DNA from: Candidatus Hydrothermarchaeota archaeon
Lineage (GTDB): Archaea > Hydrothermarchaeota > Hydrothermarchaeia > Hydrothermarchaeales > WAQR01
Assembly: GCA_015520145.1 (NCBI GenBank)
Contig: WAQR01000037.1
Location: forward strand, 1 to 6,057
DNA: 6,057 nucleotides
Direction: 5' to 3'
Part shown: positions 5,015-6,057 of the stretch, piece by piece
Position numbering within the stretch: the stretch's first letter is position 1
Layout of the letters: every line of letters starts with the position of its first letter
Translations under genes and position numbers: made by a program
The notes under the pieces: generated by a model
What the model saw: the letters and a program-made list of their open reading frames with translations, nothing else
Told to the model about the DNA's origin: nothing
The model's database searches: none

Positions 5015-6057
5015 ATGGCATATATTGTAAAAAATGTCCTGGGAGTGTTTGTAATTGACGAAAACGGGAATGCAATAGATTATGCCCCGTTCCCAAAAGA
5101 CCCTGTAAAAATCGCAGCAAAACTGGGGGAAGCAGAAAAGGGTGAGGAGGGTATTATCAGAGAAGAGGAAGAATTTATTCGAAAATACGGTGCAGAAGTC
5201 TCGAGAAAGGCGGTCTTTTTAGAAAATCTTTTAGAAAAGGCAGGGGTAACGCGAAAAGAGTACTATTCGTTATTAAACGAAGTCTCGATACATATCGCAA
5301 CAGGAAAGATGATGGACACCTTAAAAGAGAGGGACAGGGCAGTCGTCCATGGAATAGAGGCTCTTGAGGATATCGACGAGGTCATAAACCAGCTCTCTGA
5401 AAGGATGCGGGAATGGTGTCTGGTGCTGGATATGAAATCGGAGTCCGAGTCCCGGCACTCGCCGGACGACCACCGAAAATATGCAGGTATTGTGGCGGAC
5501 GCAGATTTTGACGGTACAGGGCTGGACGAGCAGGATACTGCAATCATGAAGGGTTTTGCAGCCCAGGTTTTAAATCTTTATGATTACAGGGACAGGCTTT
5601 TGAGGTATATTGAATCCAGTATGGAAAAAATCGCTCCCAATATATCTGTCCTGACAGGTCCACTTATCGGGGCAAAACTCATTTCAATTGCCGGGTCATT
5701 AAAAAAACTTGCATACATGCCGGCAAGCAAGATCCAGGTCCTGGGAGCAGAGAAAGCCCTTTTCAGACACCTTAAACACAAAGACCCGCCACCAAAACAC
5801 GGGGCGATATTCCAGCACCCGGTAATAAAATATGCACCCAGGTTCCAGAGGGGCAAGATCGCAAGGGCACTGGCAAATAAGATTGCAATCGCAGCCAGAG
5901 CAGACTATTTCTCTTATAATGACGTTTCAGAAGGCCTGGATGAGGGGTTCAGGAAACGGGTTGAAAAGATAAAAAGAGACCATCCAAAAAAACCCGGGAC
6001 GATGAGGATCATCCCGTATAGACCCGAGGTCACAAAGAGACATAAGAAGAAGAGAAG
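5015..6057 (+). CDS. nop5: Nop5 (Nop56/58-type) box C/D RNP scaffold protein, 3' end beyond the window
   Basis: Seen, 347 codons without a stop: an N-terminal domain that binds fibrillarin (about 1-110), a coiled-coil region (about 115-205), and the NOP domain (about 205-340). The last holds SVLTGPLIGAKLI, then LGAEKALFRHL at 243-253, PPPKHG and QRGKIARALANKIAIAARAD (278 on), ending in a lysine/arginine-rich tail (KRHKKKR) that fits a nearly complete protein. Known role: Nop5 bridges fibrillarin and L7Ae on box C/D guide RNAs, directing 2'-O-methylation of rRNA and tRNA. Start ATG 5015 is preceded by AAAAGGT at a short distance. The usual partner, fibrillarin, would lie just outside to the right. 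Odd: the coiled coil reads REWCLVLDMKSESESRHS where archaeal homologues usually have REWY followed by an aromatic F-P-E-L stretch. Confidence 0.95.
   Translation, partial: MAYIVKNVLGVFVIDENGNAIDYAPFPKDPVKIAAKLGEAEKGEEGIIREEEEFIRKYGAEVSRKAVFLENLLEKAGVTRKEYYSLLNEVSIHIATGKMMDTLKERDRAVVHGIEALEDIDEVINQLSERMREWCLVLDMKSESESRHSPDDHRKYAGIVADADFDGTGLDEQDTAIMKGFAAQVLNLYDYRDRLLRYIESSMEKIAPNISVLTGPLIGAKLISIAGSLKKLAYMPASKIQVLGAEKALFRHLKHKDPPPKHGAIFQHPVIKYAPRFQRGKIARALANKIAIAARADYFSYNDVSEGLDEGFRKRVEKIKRDHPKKPGTMRIIPYRPEVTKRHKKKR

Noticed and set aside
5263..5856. Two minus-strand frames inside nop5 (5263-5547 and 5584-5856).
   Set aside because: Shadows of a strongly conserved gene; serine-rich and without recognisable motifs.

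Overview
This is archaeal DNA. Three things show it: a Nop5 gene (the scaffold of the archaeal box C/D RNP), a geranylgeranyl-reductase-type flavoprotein, and promoters built from a TATA box about 25 bp from the start codon with almost no leader. The gene types fit a euryarchaeon, perhaps of the methanogen/ANME kind, but I cannot fix a lineage from this window.

Left part (1-2030, minus strand): a two-gene unit of FAD enzymes. A divergent geranylgeranyl-reductase-family protein (713-1930) is followed after 9 bp by an amine-oxidase/protoporphyrinogen-oxidase-like flavoprotein (1-703) that runs off the left edge. The pairing suggests modification of an isoprenoid or another hydrophobic polyene, but the substrate is unknown. 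The unit has its own leader with a strong Shine-Dalgarno sequence placed in front of a 12-codon mini-ORF.

Middle part (2058-4829): accessory DNA holding three copies, in three stages of decay, of a small convergent cassette. Each has a PIN-domain ribonuclease gene on the plus strand facing a roughly 50-residue protein on the minus strand. Copy B (4084-4829) is intact, and its two genes overlap tail to tail by 23 bp. Copy A (2058-2510) keeps the small protein and both promoters, but its PIN gene is a deleted and frameshifted pseudogene. Copy C (3879-3951) is a scrap in which a bit of PIN gene is joined directly to the upstream region of the small gene. The small genes of A and B share promoter and first 20 codons with one mismatch in 124 bp, while their C-terminal halves have diverged, as have the partner PIN genes. 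Between A and C lies an AAA ATPase of the DUF4143 type (2534-3784, minus strand).

Right part (4836-6057, plus strand): a TATA box, a leader of about 145 nt that should begin with a 45-nt hairpin, and nop5, which is nearly complete at the right edge. Fibrillarin often follows nop5 in archaea but would lie outside the window.

The most interesting points are the three-copy convergent PIN cassette with its mosaic conservation, and the structured nop5 leader, in which one hairpin arm could also pair next to the ribosome binding site.
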